Shown here: one piece after another, positions 59,442 to 59,611 of the stretch
Layout of the letters: each line of letters opens with the position of its first letter
Position numbering within the stretch: the stretch's first letter is position 1
Origin: an uncultured Anaerolineaceae bacterium
GTDB taxonomy: Bacteria; Chloroflexota; Anaerolineae; Anaerolineales; Anaerolineaceae
DNA: 59,611 nt
Direction: 5' to 3'
NCBI GenBank assembly: GCA_938020565.1
Contig: CALIHP010000020.1
Span: 1 to 59,611, forward strand
The notes under the pieces: model-generated
Database searches by the model: none
What the model was told of the DNA's origin: nothing
What the model saw: only the letters and a program-made list of their open reading frames with translations
Position numbers and translations under genes: made by a program

Positions 59442-59611
59442 TTCGCGAGGCGTCAATGGACGATTGACGAAGTTCAGGCCGTGGTATGCCCTGCGACTGT
59501 GCGTCCCCGTTTTTTTGCGGTGGGTTTCCCTGATTTAAGAGGATTCAACCGCCGCGGTGTCTGTTTCAAATTTCCATGGGATTAAGGAAGTTCCTTAGGA
59601 CTGATTATATT

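Noticed and set aside
1..59611. CRISPR arrays, insertion sequences, prophage or rRNA
   Set aside because: No regularly spaced direct repeats, transposase, integrase, phage structural genes or rRNA motifs were seen anywhere in the window.

Overview
The window is a GC-rich (high-50s % by eye), densely packed bacterial chromosome segment with no phage, transposon, rRNA or CRISPR. It most resembles an anaerobic member of the Chloroflexota, class Anaerolineae. The reasons are inferential. There is a co-linear operon of a MutL/GlmL-type ASKHA protein, a zinc-ribbon membrane protein and several unnamed membrane proteins of a type I associate with that class. There are also secreted proteins with Chloroflexota-style repeats, and anaerobe-type enzymes (a selenium-dependent-type xanthine dehydrogenase and a YgiQ radical SAM protein). 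I cannot confirm the taxonomy without a search.

Layout. 0.5-6.3 kb (+): MBL-fold hydrolase, rpsO-pnp with an intergenic hairpin, a RelB/YoeB toxin-antitoxin pair, a VOC protein and a CYTH protein. 6.3-15.7 kb (-): MATE transporter, a secreted beta-repeat protein, a four-gene operon (Ycf46-type AAA ATPase, Ycf35/DUF1257, HEAT-WD40 protein, SprT-like peptidase), and a WYL regulator next to a ClbS/DfsB-like protein. 15.8-17.5 kb (+): ZnuCB-like metal ABC transporter without a binding protein. 17.6-24.1 kb: two divergent xanthine dehydrogenase systems, a single-chain Se-type enzyme (-) and three-subunit xdhA-xdhC-xdhB (+). 24.3-31.0 kb (+): YgiQ, a diacylglycerol-kinase-like protein, a large membrane protein, a NUDIX hydrolase and a secreted duplicated-domain protein. 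31.2-38.8 kb (+): a complete aromatic amino acid operon (aroF-tyrA-aroB-aroA-aroC-chorismate mutase-aroEK-aroQ). It is preceded by a promoter, a Tyr-rich leader peptide and a terminator, which together look like a transcription attenuator. 38.8-49.4 kb (-): cobT and the seven-gene MutL/zinc-ribbon/LPxTG operon. 49.6-59.4 kb: tRNA-Leu(CAA), YchF, an operon of gmd-polA-ECF sigma-anti-sigma (-), FmdB zinc ribbon plus a 55-aa membrane protein (+), and a GH36 alpha-galactosidase (-).

How the genes work together. The aro operon encodes all seven steps from PEP plus erythrose-4-P to chorismate, then chorismate mutase and prephenate dehydrogenase. This makes the Tyr codons in its leader peptide a logical sensor. 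The two xanthine dehydrogenases share a 432-bp divergent control region. The WYL regulator appears to have matching operator half-sites at its own promoter and just upstream of the ClbS-like gene. Several genes have a -10 box 6-7 nt before the ATG and no Shine-Dalgarno, suggesting leaderless transcripts. The seven-gene MutL operon and the AAA/Ycf35/HEAT-WD/SprT operon are the best candidates for undescribed systems.
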